The notes under the pieces were generated by a model. The model did not search any database. It was not told the origin of the DNA and saw only the letters and a list, made by a program, of their open reading frames with translations. This document shows, piece after piece, positions 29,202 to 38,541 of a stretch of DNA of 64,000 nucleotides (position 1 is the stretch's first letter; each line of letters starts with the position of its first letter). The position numbers were made by a program, and so were the translations under genes. Source of the DNA: CAVVFX01 sp963747535 (GTDB lineage Bacteria > Acidobacteriota > Terriglobia > Bryobacterales > Bryobacteraceae); NCBI GenBank assembly GCA_963747535.1, contig CAVVFX010000006.1, forward strand, positions 1,054,001 through 1,118,000. Reading direction: 5' to 3'.

Positions 29202-30527
29202 ATGGTGTTCCTACAAAGTGTCTTCTGGTTTCTGGTGTTGATCGGGATCATGATCCTGATCCACGAAGCGGGCCATTTCTGGGCGGCCCGGTATTTCAAG
29301 GTCCGGGTGGACGTCTTCAGCATCGGCTTCGGCCCGCGCCTGTTCGGCTTCCGGCGGGGCGACACGGACTATCGCTTCTCGGCGATCCTCTTTGGCGGCT
29401 ACGTGAAAATGGCCGGGGAGCAAGTCGGGGAGGATCACGCGGACGATCCCGACGGTCTCTTGAGCAAGCCCAGGTGGCAGCAGTTGATCGTGGCTTTTGC
29501 GGGCCCCTTCATGAACATCGCGCTGGCGATCAGCCTGCTCACCGGTCTTTACATGGTCAAATACCAGAGGCTTGCCGACGAAGACAAGGGCTCGGTGATC
29601 GGCTATGTGATTCCCGGGTCGGCGGCGGACAAGGGCGGCCTGAAGGCGGGCGACAAAATTATTCGCCTGAATGGCGAGGCGGATCCAGGCTGGGAAGACA
29701 TCAACATGAAGGAAGTCGCCAGTTCCGAGCTTCCGATGGATGTCACGGTCCTGCGAAATGGAAAAGCGATCGACACCCGAGTCACTCCTACCCGGGACGA
29801 AAAGAACGGTGTTGGGACGGCCGGCTGGGCTCCCAAGACCGAAATCGAGGCTATGGGAGTATCGCCCGGATTACCCGCTGAGAAGGCCGGTATCCGCAAG
29901 GGTGATTTGTTGATCAGCGCAAATGGTCAGCCTATCGAATCGCGCTACACGCTTCCCGCCATCATTCGCGGTACTGGCGGCAAGGCGGTCGATATCGTTT
30001 ATAAGCGCGACAACGCGATACACGACGTGACGATCGTCCCGGAATACAGCAAATCGGACGGCGATGCGCACTGGATGATCGGCGTGAGCATTGAAGAAAA
30101 GCTTAATTTCATCACGACCAAGCTTTCCTTTCCAGATGCCCTGGTCGAATCGCTCAAGGAAAACCAGAAGGGCGCGACCATGATTTTTGAGTTCCTCAGA
30201 GGCCTGGTGGAGCGGCGCATGTCGGCTAAATCTCTGGCCGGGCCGATTCAGATCGGTCAGATGTCAGGGATCGCCGCGAAGCAGGGGCCGGCCAGCTTCA
30301 TCGATCTGATGTCGGTGGTCAGTCTGAATCTGGCAATTTTCAATCTTCTACCGATACCGATCCTGGACGGCGGCAGAATCATGCTTTTGCTGATAGAAAT
30401 TCTGATGGGGCGAGAGCTAAGCCGGAACGTCCAGGAAACCATGCTCAAGATCGGCTTCGTCTTCCTGATGATGGTCGTCGTTTTTGTTCTATATAACGAT
30501 ATTACGAATCATTTGCTCCGCGGCTGA
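29202..30527 (+). CDS. rseP: Site-2 protease RseP (M50 family)
   Basis: The product has about 441 residues from ATG 29202 (MVFLQSVFWFLVLIGIMILI); an upstream in-frame start inside dxr is ignored. The zinc motif HEAGH is at residues about 21-25, followed by SIGFGPRLFGF and FGGYVKMAGE. Two PDZ segments (GSAADKGGLKAGDKIIRLNG, GLPAEKAGIRKGDLLISANG) precede the LDGG motif in NLLPIPILDGGRIM. It cleaves membrane anti-sigma factors and leftover signal peptides. Confidence 0.95.
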   Translation: MVFLQSVFWFLVLIGIMILIHEAGHFWAARYFKVRVDVFSIGFGPRLFGFRRGDTDYRFSAILFGGYVKMAGEQVGEDHADDPDGLLSKPRWQQLIVAFAGPFMNIALAISLLTGLYMVKYQRLADEDKGSVIGYVIPGSAADKGGLKAGDKIIRLNGEADPGWEDINMKEVASSELPMDVTVLRNGKAIDTRVTPTRDEKNGVGTAGWAPKTEIEAMGVSPGLPAEKAGIRKGDLLISANGQPIESRYTLPAIIRGTGGKAVDIVYKRDNAIHDVTIVPEYSKSDGDAHWMIGVSIEEKLNFITTKLSFPDALVESLKENQKGATMIFEFLRGLVERRMSAKSLAGPIQIGQMSGIAAKQGPASFIDLMSVVSLNLAIFNLLPIPILDGGRIMLLLIEILMGRELSRNVQETMLKIGFVFLMMVVVFVLYNDITNHLLRG

Positions 30528-30602
30528 GTCTAAGACCTCAGGGCCTGCGGAGCGCCCCAAGTCGGTGTTACGTTTCGTTGATTGCTCACGGCTTGATTGC
30601 TC

Positions 30603-32180
30603 ATGGAATGTTCCTGTATCCGCCAAACTGAACTGCCCGGGACCAGCCGCCTGTTTGCGGACTTCACCTATCATCCCGATAGGGTGAGCACCTTTTACCC
30701 CTGGGCAACCCGCGGAGGAGAAGCCTACGAGGAAGCCGCGCGCCAGGTCGATTTTCCGGATGACCGGCGGGCAACTCTAGTCGCTGCACTGCGGGAGCAA
30801 GGCGGCAACAGCGTACTGTTGGAACGTTTGAGCCGCCCCGGTACGGTCGCCGTAGTCACCGGTCAGCAGGTGGGTTTTCTCTCGGGACCCGCTTACACAA
30901 TTTACAAAGCGTTAACGGCCGTGCAACTGGCGGAACGTCTGACCGCCAGGGGAATCGATGCGGTACCGGTATTCTGGCTTGCCACCGAGGACCACGACTT
31001 CGCCGAGGTGAATCATGCCTGGGTTTATAACCACGATCATCAGCCTACGCGACTGGACTCGATAGCTTCTCCGGAGACCAATCAGCCGGTGGGCGGCATT
31101 GTCCTCGGAGCGTTCGACTGGAGTCACCTTCAGTCCGCGCTGGGTGGGTTGCCGTTTGCCGATGAAGTGGTGAAAATGGCAGCCGAAGCTTACGCACCCG
31201 GCGCGACCATGGGACAGGCATTTCGCCGGCTCGTTTCCGGGATTCTTGGCGAGCATCGTATGTTGTACGTGGATCCGATGGCTGAATCCATCCGCAAACT
31301 TGCCGCGCCGCTCCTACGCGACGCCGTCTCTGCCGAGCCGCAGCTTAAGCAGAAACTTCTCGACCGCAATAAAGAACTGATCGCCGCCGGCTACCATGCG
31401 CAGGTCCACGTGGATGCCCAGACATCGCTCGTATTCCTGCTGGAAAACGGCCACCGCCAGAATCTGCGGCGTCAGAACGGCAATTATCTGGCTGCGGGGC
31501 GCATCATCGCGGCGGGCGAGATTGCCGCACAAGCGGAGCACCTTTCGCCCAATGCCTTGCTGCGTCCGGTGGTCCAGGATTACATTCTGCCGACAGTGGC
31601 CTACGTCGGCGGACCGGCTGAGCTGGCTTATCTTGCCCAGTCCCAGGTCATCTACGGCGAGTTGCTGGGACGCCAACCCGTGGCCTTGCACCGCACCGGC
31701 TTTACCGTGCTCGATTCCCGCAGCCGCAAGCAACTCGATCGATATGGTCTGTGTCTGCCGGACTTCTTTCACGGCGAGGAGGCCGTTCGAGCCCGGATAG
31801 GGGCCAGACTCGTGCCCCCGACGCTGCAGACGCTGGTCGCCGGGACGAGAGACACTGCCAATGGCGCAATTGCCAGGCTGTCGGAAGAACTGTTGCGATT
31901 CGACCCGACGCTCGCCAAGGCTGCCTCGCGCAGCCGCCGCAAGATGGAGCATCAGGTGCGGAAAATCGAGCGGAAAGTCGCCCGGCAGATTCTGCTGCGC
32001 GATGAGATCGCGACACGCAATGCGGCCTCGCTCAACGGCTTGCTCTATCCGCATAAACACCTTCAGGAACGGCTCTACTCCATTCTCCCTTTGCTGGCCG
32101 AGCATGGTCCCGACTTCGCGTCCCGTATGTATGGGCATGTGCAGCTTGACTGTCCGGACCATCAGATGGTCACGGTATAG
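30603..32180 (+). CDS. bshC: Putative cysteine ligase BshC (bacillithiol biosynthesis)
   Basis: The product has about 525 residues. ATG 30603 is preferred over a TTG six bases earlier. Recognised by VTGQQVGFLSGPAYTIYKAL, FWLATEDHDFAEVNHAWVYN, and TVAYVGGPAELAYLAQSQVI, with a long C-terminal coiled coil. BshC adds cysteine to glucosaminyl-malate to make bacillithiol. No bshA or bshB is in the window. The gene follows rseP with a 75-base gap. Confidence 0.92.
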   Translation: MECSCIRQTELPGTSRLFADFTYHPDRVSTFYPWATRGGEAYEEAARQVDFPDDRRATLVAALREQGGNSVLLERLSRPGTVAVVTGQQVGFLSGPAYTIYKALTAVQLAERLTARGIDAVPVFWLATEDHDFAEVNHAWVYNHDHQPTRLDSIASPETNQPVGGIVLGAFDWSHLQSALGGLPFADEVVKMAAEAYAPGATMGQAFRRLVSGILGEHRMLYVDPMAESIRKLAAPLLRDAVSAEPQLKQKLLDRNKELIAAGYHAQVHVDAQTSLVFLLENGHRQNLRRQNGNYLAAGRIIAAGEIAAQAEHLSPNALLRPVVQDYILPTVAYVGGPAELAYLAQSQVIYGELLGRQPVALHRTGFTVLDSRSRKQLDRYGLCLPDFFHGEEAVRARIGARLVPPTLQTLVAGTRDTANGAIARLSEELLRFDPTLAKAASRSRRKMEHQVRKIERKVARQILLRDEIATRNAASLNGLLYPHKHLQERLYSILPLLAEHGPDFASRMYGHVQLDCPDHQMVTV

Positions 32181-32264
32181 CGACGGCGCACGCCTCCCCT
32201 CACGGTCGCGGCTTCGGTATGGCCGCAAGACGCCGCGCTATAGTCAATCCTGCGGGGGTATAGC

Positions 32265-33458
32265 TTGATTCGTCGATTGATTCTATGCGTGATGGCGTCC
32301 GGGTTCGCGGTCCAAGCCGTCGAGCCGTTCATACAAAAGAGCGACCTCTGGCAGGCAGACGCCGCCTACGCGCAGTATCGCATTCCCGGCATCGTGGTCA
32401 CCAGGCACGGCGTGGTGCTGGCTTACTGCGAAGCGCGTCGCTCCGGGAACGACTGGGCCACTATCGATCTCCTGCTCCGGCGAAGCGTTGACGGCGGCAA
32501 GACCTTTTCACCGCCCAAGGTGATTGGACATGTCGCCGGCGAGATTCATCGCAGCCCGGTGGCCATCGAACGTAAACAGGCCGGGCCCGATGACGTCACC
32601 TACAACAATCCGGTCGCGATCGCCGGCCGAAACGGAGCGGTGCATTTTCTGTTCTGTATCGAGTACATGCGGGTATTCTATATGCGAAGCGACGATGACG
32701 GCGCCACCTTTTCGCAACCCGTGGAGATCACCAGCGCTTTCGAGCCAATGCGATCGAAATACCCGTGGCGCGTCGTCGCGACGGGGCCGGGCCACGGCAT
32801 CCAGTTGCTGAACGGCAGGCTGCTGGTGCCGGTCTGGTACGCACTGGGAACGGGCGGTAACGGCCATCACCCATCGGTCAATGGCACAGTCTATAGCGAC
32901 GATGACGGCAAGACCTGGCAGTGCGGCGAGATCGCCGTACCGGGTAGCGAAGCCTTTCCCGATCCTAATGAAACGGTCGCCGTCCAACTGGCGGACGGCA
33001 GCGTGATGCTCAACGTCCGCACCGAGGCGCGGCAGAATCGCCGCACCGTGGTCGTCAGCCCGGACGGCGCCACCGGCTGGAGCAAACCCCGTTTGCAGCA
33101 AGACCTGCCGGACCCGATCTGTTTCGGCAGCCTGGTGCGGCTTTCGACGCAGGAGGCCGGCGGACGCAACCGGCTGCTGTTCGCGAACCCGGAGAATCTG
33201 ACGCGTGCGGACGGCAAAGCTACGGTGTCGAAGGACCGCAAAAACCTGACCGTGCATCTGAGCTACGACGAAGGCCGGAGTTGGCCTTTGAAACGCACCA
33301 TCGAGATGGGATCATCGGGCTATTCGGACCTGAGCGTGATGCCGAACGGAACGATTTTCTGCCTGTACGAAACCGGCGGCGGCGCGGGCAGCTTTCCCGA
33401 CCGAAAGCTGGTCTTGGCGAGGTTCAACCTGGAGTGGCTGACGGAGGGCGCGCGTTGA
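32265..33458 (+). CDS. Exported sialidase/neuraminidase-family glycosidase
   Basis: The product has 397 residues. The start TTG 32265 gives a full signal peptide (MIRRLILCVMASGFAVQAVE). It has the sialidase YRIPGIV motif and at least four Asp-box-like repeats: RSVDGGKTFSPP, RSDDDGATFSQP, YSDDDGKTWQCG and SYDEGRSWP. It has the six-bladed propeller fold and a probable exo-acting role on sialylated or related sugars outside the cytoplasm. The neighbouring nagA-like gene suggests the amino sugar released is catabolised. Confidence 0.88.
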   Translation: MIRRLILCVMASGFAVQAVEPFIQKSDLWQADAAYAQYRIPGIVVTRHGVVLAYCEARRSGNDWATIDLLLRRSVDGGKTFSPPKVIGHVAGEIHRSPVAIERKQAGPDDVTYNNPVAIAGRNGAVHFLFCIEYMRVFYMRSDDDGATFSQPVEITSAFEPMRSKYPWRVVATGPGHGIQLLNGRLLVPVWYALGTGGNGHHPSVNGTVYSDDDGKTWQCGEIAVPGSEAFPDPNETVAVQLADGSVMLNVRTEARQNRRTVVVSPDGATGWSKPRLQQDLPDPICFGSLVRLSTQEAGGRNRLLFANPENLTRADGKATVSKDRKNLTVHLSYDEGRSWPLKRTIEMGSSGYSDLSVMPNGTIFCLYETGGGAGSFPDRKLVLARFNLEWLTEGAR

Positions 33459-33594
33459 TCGACTCCAGGGAGTCGCGCCACAAACTCGGCAATCTAAATT
33501 GTGGGGCGGTCAATCTTGGCCGCAGCCGCCTTTCAGCCGCGCGAGCGCGCCGCGACGGCGCGCTCCAAAGGGGTCTGAAACTGGCGAGGTTCTG

Positions 33595-33636
33595 GCGACC
33601 TGGGGGTCGCTTGCGGACGGGGGCGTCCGCCCCACA
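33595..33636 (+). repeat. 42-bp double-hairpin repeat, copy B
   Basis: GCGACC-tggg-GGTCGC is followed by GCGGACG-gggg-CGTCCGC and CCCACA. It is nearly identical to the copy at 20435 and in the same orientation. The 280-base gap 33459-33738 holds this element, G/C-rich sequence and no convincing gene. Confidence 0.75.
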
Positions 33637-33738
33637 CTTGTGGAGCTGTTTCTGGAGAGGCGGCTCTTTCCCTATGCGAAGTCAGGCGCTGTTTCTGCTT
33701 GCCGCGGACAGGCTGAAGTCTGTCACAAAAGGCAATCG

Positions 33739-34409
33739 ATGCTGGTAACCGAAGCGCATTTGGGCGCGGCACGAATCATCTGGCAATATCATCAATTGGG
33801 TCACCAGGAGATTCCCGCGGATGCGATCATCGCGCTGGGGACCAATGATTTGCGTGTGGCCGAATTCGCGGCTGGACTGTACCATGCGGGCTTTGGTAAA
33901 TGGCTGTTGTGCACAGGGTCTATCGCTCATCAGGGAGATCTGCTGGCGACGCCTTGGGACCGGACCGAAGCCGAGATGTACGCGCAGATAGCGCTCGATC
34001 ACGGCGTCCCGCGCGACCGCATCCTGCTCGAGAAACGCGCCACCAATACCGCGGAGAATATTCGTTTCAGCCGCGCCTTTTACTGGAGCAATTGCCCGAG
34101 CGTCCCCGAAACGTGATCCTCGCCGTCAAGCCATTCATGCAGCGCCGCACATGGGCAACGATGGCCGTGGAGTGGCCGGAAATGCCCGCTACCGTAGTAT
34201 CCCCGGCGATGACGCTCGACGAGTACTTCACCAGCGAGCTTTCGGCCGAAAAGATCATCCACATCATGATGGGCGATCTGCAGCGCATCTGGATCTACGG
34301 GCGGCGCGGCTGGTCGGCTCCGCAGCGTCTTCCCGAGGAAGTGCTGGACGCGTACCGGCATTTGAAAGAAGCCGGATTCACCGCGCACCTTCTTCCGGAG
34401 GAACGATGA
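33739..34409 (+). CDS. DUF218 (YdcF/ElyC-like) family protein, frameshifted
   Basis: The first frame reads IALGTNDLRVAEFAAGLYHA, KWLLCTGSIAHQGDL and LEKRATNTAENIRFSRAF, all typical DUF218 motifs. It then stops at 34116, while the second frame continues LLEQLPERPRNVILAVKPFM to TAHLLPEER at 34409. A missing T in the run at 34077-34081 would restore one 224-residue protein. The last codon overlaps the nagA-like start, so the intact gene would be coupled to it. The family is linked to envelope and polysaccharide metabolism, with unknown chemistry. Confidence 0.78.
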
Positions 34410-35587
34410 ATCTCTGCTTTCGGGGCGAATTGATTCTGTCCGGCCAAACCGTCCCGGACGGCTACGTCCTGTGCGAGGGGGGACGGATCCTGAACGTCGG
34501 CGCGGAACGTCCTGCGGGTGTGCCCGATCGCGTCCCGCTGGTGGAGGGCCGCTATATCGCGCCGGGCTTCATCGATTTGCACGTGCACGGAGGCGACGGC
34601 GCGGATTATATGGACGGGACTGCGCAGGCCGTGCGTATCGCGAATCGTGCGCACGCGCGCCACGGGACCACTACCATCTTTCCGACGACGACAACCGGTT
34701 CGAAGCGCGAAATCCAGGAAATGTTGAACGCTTGCGCTGAAGTTCTTCAGGGCTGGTCGACACCGGACGGGGCGCGCATCGGCGGAGTGCATTACTATGG
34801 ACCGTACTTTGCCGAAGACAAGGTTGGCTGCCATTCCGTGGCAGGTCGCCGCGATCCTGATCCCGCGGAATACGAGGCGTGCCTCTCGACGGGGCTGGTC
34901 CGCGTGGCGACTTGTGCGGCGGAACTGCCGGGAGCCGAGGCTTTCTATCGAGCGGCGCACAGTCGAGGATGTCTGGTGACGTGCGGGCATTCCAATGCGA
35001 CGTGGTCCGAGATGGCCCGCGCCTATGCGGCCGGTATGCGGCACGTAGATCATTTCTGGTGCGCCATGAGTTCGGTCGCGTCGGTGCGCAGCCGTCTCGG
35101 CACGCCGATGCAAGGTAGCATGGAGCAGTTTGTTCTCGCCACCGCGGAGATGAGCACCGAGGTGATCGCGGACGGATGTCATCTGGCGCCGGAGTTGCTC
35201 GAATTCGCCTTCCGCATGAAGGGGGTCGAGCGGTTGTGCCTGGTGACGGACGCGAATCGCGCAGTAGATATGCCGGCAGGGCGATATCGTTTCGGGCCGC
35301 GAGGGACCGGCACGTGGTTTGAGAGCGACGGCAAAGTCGGATTTGTGCCGGGGCAGGGACTTGCGAGCTCAGTGAAAGGGATGGATCATATGGTGCGCAC
35401 CATGCTCAAGTCGACGACCGCGTCTTTGCCCGAGGTGATTCGGATGGCGAGCCTGACTCCCGCGGAGCGCGTCGGTATGGGAGACCGGATCGGCAGCCTG
35501 GCCTTCGGTAAGCGGGCGGATATTCTTGTCTTGACGGAGGCACTCGAGGTGCAGCGGGTGTTTATGGGCGGCGAAGAGTACGCGTGA
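34406..35587 (+). CDS. nagA: N-acetylglucosamine-6-phosphate deacetylase-like amidohydrolase
   Basis: The product has 393 residues from ATG 34406, which has a strong Shine-Dalgarno (GGAGGAAC) and overlaps the previous stop. TIM-barrel amidohydrolase motifs are APGFIDLHVHGGDGADYMDG, TTTIFPTTTT, CGHSNATWSEMARAYAAGM, HVDHFWCAMSS (HLFNAM position) and the catalytic Asp in LVTDANRAVDMPAG. The usual metal-binding Glu of H-x-EGP is replaced, reading HYYGPYFAEDK. A GlcNAc-6-P deacetylase role is likely but the altered site makes it a divergent subfamily. Confidence 0.82.
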   Translation: MNLCFRGELILSGQTVPDGYVLCEGGRILNVGAERPAGVPDRVPLVEGRYIAPGFIDLHVHGGDGADYMDGTAQAVRIANRAHARHGTTTIFPTTTTGSKREIQEMLNACAEVLQGWSTPDGARIGGVHYYGPYFAEDKVGCHSVAGRRDPDPAEYEACLSTGLVRVATCAAELPGAEAFYRAAHSRGCLVTCGHSNATWSEMARAYAAGMRHVDHFWCAMSSVASVRSRLGTPMQGSMEQFVLATAEMSTEVIADGCHLAPELLEFAFRMKGVERLCLVTDANRAVDMPAGRYRFGPRGTGTWFESDGKVGFVPGQGLASSVKGMDHMVRTMLKSTTASLPEVIRMASLTPAERVGMGDRIGSLAFGKRADILVLTEALEVQRVFMGGEEYA

Positions 35588-35595
35588 TGCGGCCG

Positions 35596-36861
35596 TTACG
35601 ACCCGAAGGTAAGAAGGCTCTGTTGCTCCACCTTCGCGGTATCGAACTCGATCCCGTAACCAGGACCCGTGGGCAACGCGAGATGCGCCTTCACCGGGGC
35701 CGGCGCATTCTTTTCGAAATGATAGTACGACGACATCTTTAGAATCAGGTATTCGGCTAGCGGACAGGTCATCGGAGACTGGCTGGCGATGACGTGCAAA
35801 GCTGCGTGAATGCTGTGGCCATGCGGAATCACCTGGACATCGTGCAGCGATGCGACACCGCAGATTTTGATTAACTCCGAGGTTCCGCCGCACCATTCCG
35901 GATCGGCCTGCACCACCGACACCGCACCGGCCTGCAGATACCGCTCCACTTCCCAACGCCCGTAGAAGTGCTCGCCTGACGCTACCGGAACCGAGGTGCT
36001 GCGGCGGAGGGTCGCGAAGGTTTCGATCTTCTCCGGATGAGCCGCTTCCTCGATCCAGCGCGGACGGTACTGTTCCACCTGTTTGGCCCACGCGAGCGCA
36101 TAGTTGAGGTCCCAGCCGCTGAACGCGTCGAACATCAGGTCAGTGGAATTGCCCAGGGTCTCGCGCAGCAGTTTCACCAGTTCGACATTCTTCTGCATGC
36201 CCTCCGGCCCCGAACCCGGACCGTAACCCATGAACCACTTCTGCGCACGGTAGCCCTCCGCCTTAAGCGCCAGGCATCGCTCCCGCACCTTATCCGGCTC
36301 GAGCGAGTAACCCAGGCAACTGCCGTAGACCTCCACGCTCTCCCGTGTCGGACCGCCCAGCAGACGGTACACCGGTGTCTCGAAGTAGCGCCCGCGCAAA
36401 TCCCACAGCGTATTGTCGACTGCGCTGATGGCCATCAGGAACTGGCCGTCGCGCGAATGCCGGTTGGACCGGTACATCTGGTCCCATAGTGCTTCCCCGG
36501 CCAGCGGATCTTTGCCCATCAGAAAAGGCCGTAACTGATCCGAGACCACAAAGGCGGCTTCGCGATCGATCGGCCCGTACAGTCCGTCGAGCCCCGCATC
36601 GGTGCGAATCCGTAAGTAAATCTGCGCCATCGCCACAGTCTTCTCGACCGGTTTTTTGTCCTGGTAAACCGGCGGACGAAGCGCGTCGTACACGTATAGC
36701 GGATTCACCTGGTACTGCGCGTTGATCCCGCTCTCGGTTTCACGATGTCCATGAAGCTGCAGCAACTCAACTGCAGAGATCTTCAGTTTTCCCTTGGGGC
36801 GCTCCGCCCACAACGCGGGAGCCAGCATCAAGCCGGCTGCGAATCTTCGACGGTTAATCAC
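35596..36861 (-). CDS. Enolase-superfamily protein (mandelate racemase/muconate cyclase type)
   Basis: The product has 421 residues from GTG 36861, giving a twin-arginine-like start (NRRRFAAGLMLAPALWAERP); an ATG at 36891 would add ten residues. Metal ligands of the superfamily appear as FDAFSGWD (Asp), RWIEEAAHPEK (Glu) and ASGEHFYGRW (Glu), with a catalytic QADPEWCGG and IPHGHS. It is probably an exported acid-sugar dehydratase or related enzyme. It converges with the nagA-like gene, separated by eight bases. Confidence 0.82.
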   Translation of the reverse strand: MINRRRFAAGLMLAPALWAERPKGKLKISAVELLQLHGHRETESGINAQYQVNPLYVYDALRPPVYQDKKPVEKTVAMAQIYLRIRTDAGLDGLYGPIDREAAFVVSDQLRPFLMGKDPLAGEALWDQMYRSNRHSRDGQFLMAISAVDNTLWDLRGRYFETPVYRLLGGPTRESVEVYGSCLGYSLEPDKVRERCLALKAEGYRAQKWFMGYGPGSGPEGMQKNVELVKLLRETLGNSTDLMFDAFSGWDLNYALAWAKQVEQYRPRWIEEAAHPEKIETFATLRRSTSVPVASGEHFYGRWEVERYLQAGAVSVVQADPEWCGGTSELIKICGVASLHDVQVIPHGHSIHAALHVIASQSPMTCPLAEYLILKMSSYYHFEKNAPAPVKAHLALPTGPGYGIEFDTAKVEQQSLLTFGS

Positions 36862-36956
36862 CACGCAAGAAGTATATCCGACTTCATGCAAAGGCTGCGG
36901 CAGAACGCAGCGACGGTGCTGTCCACCGGCCCCGAGCGGGGAATGAAAAAGTGATT

Positions 36957-36993
36957 CCGTAGGACAGACGATCGTTTTTTTGTCGTCTGTCCG
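36957..36993. repeat. REP-like palindrome, copy 4
   Basis: CCGTAGGACAGACGA, a central T-run, then TCGTCTGTCCG. The arms pair over about ten bases. It lies in the gap between the divergent enolase-family and TsaC/Sua5 genes. Confidence 0.75.
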
Positions 36994-37086
36994 TCGGCGA
37001 TAGCCGGCGCTTCTGCGTTTTTTTCAACCGTGCCGGGTGCAGAGCGCAGTTTCCGGAGGACCCGGCGGCTATAGTGAAGTAGCATC

Positions 37087-38016
37087 GTGACTACTTCCAT
37101 CCGCCATGCCGCTGACCTCATTCGTGCGGGGCGCCTGGTTGCGTTTCCCACCGAGACCGTCTACGGACTCGGCGCGAACGCGCTCGATCCGGACGCGGTC
37201 GAGCGCATCTTCGAAGCCAAGGGCCGGCCCAAGACCAGTCCGCTGATTGTACACGTGGCGTCGATCGAGATGGCGCGTGGCCTGGCTCTGGAGTGGCCGG
37301 ATCTGGCTGAAAAACTCGCGGCCGCGTTCTGGCCCGGGCCTCTGACGCTGGTGGTGCGCAAGAGGCCGGAGATTCCGGCGATTGTCACCGCGGGGCTCGA
37401 TACGGTGGGGTTGCGTATGCCGGCACATCCGCTGGCGATCGAACTCCTGCGGGAAGCCGGGCTACCGATTGCCGCGCCCAGCGCGAACCGCTTCACCGAG
37501 TTGTCACCGGTCGCCGCCGGGCACGTTCGCGCGTCATTGGGCGATCGGGTAGACCTGATTCTTGATGGCGGCGAGTGCAGTGTGGGGATCGAATCGACCG
37601 TTCTATCGGTAGTCGACAATGTGCCTGTCCTGCTACGTCCCGGCGTTGTCAGTGCGGCCGACATCGAAGCTCTCAGCGGACCGCTGCAACGCGCTGGCGA
37701 GCCGGACGCCGGTGCACATCCATCGCCGGGCCAACACGTGAGGCATTATCGTCCGCGTAAGCCGCTCTATCTGGTGGATGTCGACGGGCCTTTGCCTCCA
37801 GGGCAGGGCGCTTATCTGTGGCGATCGACTTCCCGGCCCGCATTGGTCTCCTTTCAGATGCCGGTCACCCCGGTGGAATTCGCCGCTCGGCTTTACGGGA
37901 CGCTGCATGAACTCGATCATCGCGACGTCGAGTGGATCGCGATTGAACGTCCGCCCGATGATGCTCAATGGGAAGCGGTGTCGGACCGTTTACGCCGCGC
38001 CGCGTCGAGCCCGTAA
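37087..38016 (+). CDS. L-threonylcarbamoyladenylate synthase (Sua5 form)
   Basis: The product has 309 residues with start GTG 37087. The YrdC domain is N-terminal (FPTETVYGLGANALDPDAVE, IFEAKGRPKTSPLIVHV, PSANRFTELSP), and the C-terminal Sua5 domain follows, so this is the long form rather than TsaC. It makes threonylcarbamoyl-AMP for the t6A modification of ANN-decoding tRNAs. SPGQHVRHYRPRKPL is the conserved linker. Confidence 0.94.
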   Translation: MTTSIRHAADLIRAGRLVAFPTETVYGLGANALDPDAVERIFEAKGRPKTSPLIVHVASIEMARGLALEWPDLAEKLAAAFWPGPLTLVVRKRPEIPAIVTAGLDTVGLRMPAHPLAIELLREAGLPIAAPSANRFTELSPVAAGHVRASLGDRVDLILDGGECSVGIESTVLSVVDNVPVLLRPGVVSAADIEALSGPLQRAGEPDAGAHPSPGQHVRHYRPRKPLYLVDVDGPLPPGQGAYLWRSTSRPALVSFQMPVTPVEFAARLYGTLHELDHRDVEWIAIERPPDDAQWEAVSDRLRRAASSP

Positions 38017-38041
38017 CAGGGAGCGTGGCTGTCGACAACCC

Positions 38042-38464
38042 TTAGCCACGACGCTCCGGTGCTTCGCGCGCATCGCCAAAGACTTCTTCGCGGATAATCC
38101 GTTCGGTTGCTTCGTTGAGGTACTCGTCGAGTGCGCCCTTGATCTCCTGATATTCCGGCCACAGGGTTCGGTCGATGAAGGACCGGGGAGCGCGCACCAT
38201 CACCGTGGTGTAGCGCTGCCGTTTGTAGCGATAGGGTTCCAGTCCATAACGGCGGCAGAGCGCCGCAAACAGACGGCGCTGCCAGCGATCGGGCAGCGAG
38301 AACTGCATCTCTACCGCCCGCTCGGTCTGCTGCATTCCGGCCAGCGCGTTCTTCACCCGCTCGATTGCCGCGGCCGCTGCGTTCCGCTCGCCAGGTGTAG
38401 TTGCGCCTTCGAACAGGGCCGAAATTTTCCGGAGTCTCTCGCGAAGATCTTGTTCGGTAAACAC
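38042..38464 (-). CDS. Hypothetical protein (140 aa), DUF2786-like N-terminus
   Basis: The product is soluble and alpha-helical. Residues 8-45 (LRERLRKISALFEGATTPGE) resemble the start of DUF2786-type proteins; the rest, with YGLEPYRYKRQRYTTVMVRA, is unassigned. It converges with the TsaC/Sua5 gene and is divergent from the ferredoxin gene. There is no membrane segment or signal. Confidence 0.55.
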   Translation of the reverse strand: MFTEQDLRERLRKISALFEGATTPGERNAAAAAIERVKNALAGMQQTERAVEMQFSLPDRWQRRLFAALCRRYGLEPYRYKRQRYTTVMVRAPRSFIDRTLWPEYQEIKGALDEYLNEATERIIREEVFGDAREAPERRG

Positions 38465-38541
38465 AGAATTCCCATGGTACTGTATGCGGGTTGCATCCCA
38501 TGTTCATGAGGTCTCGCCGCGCCTGTGCCACTATAGTCTTA

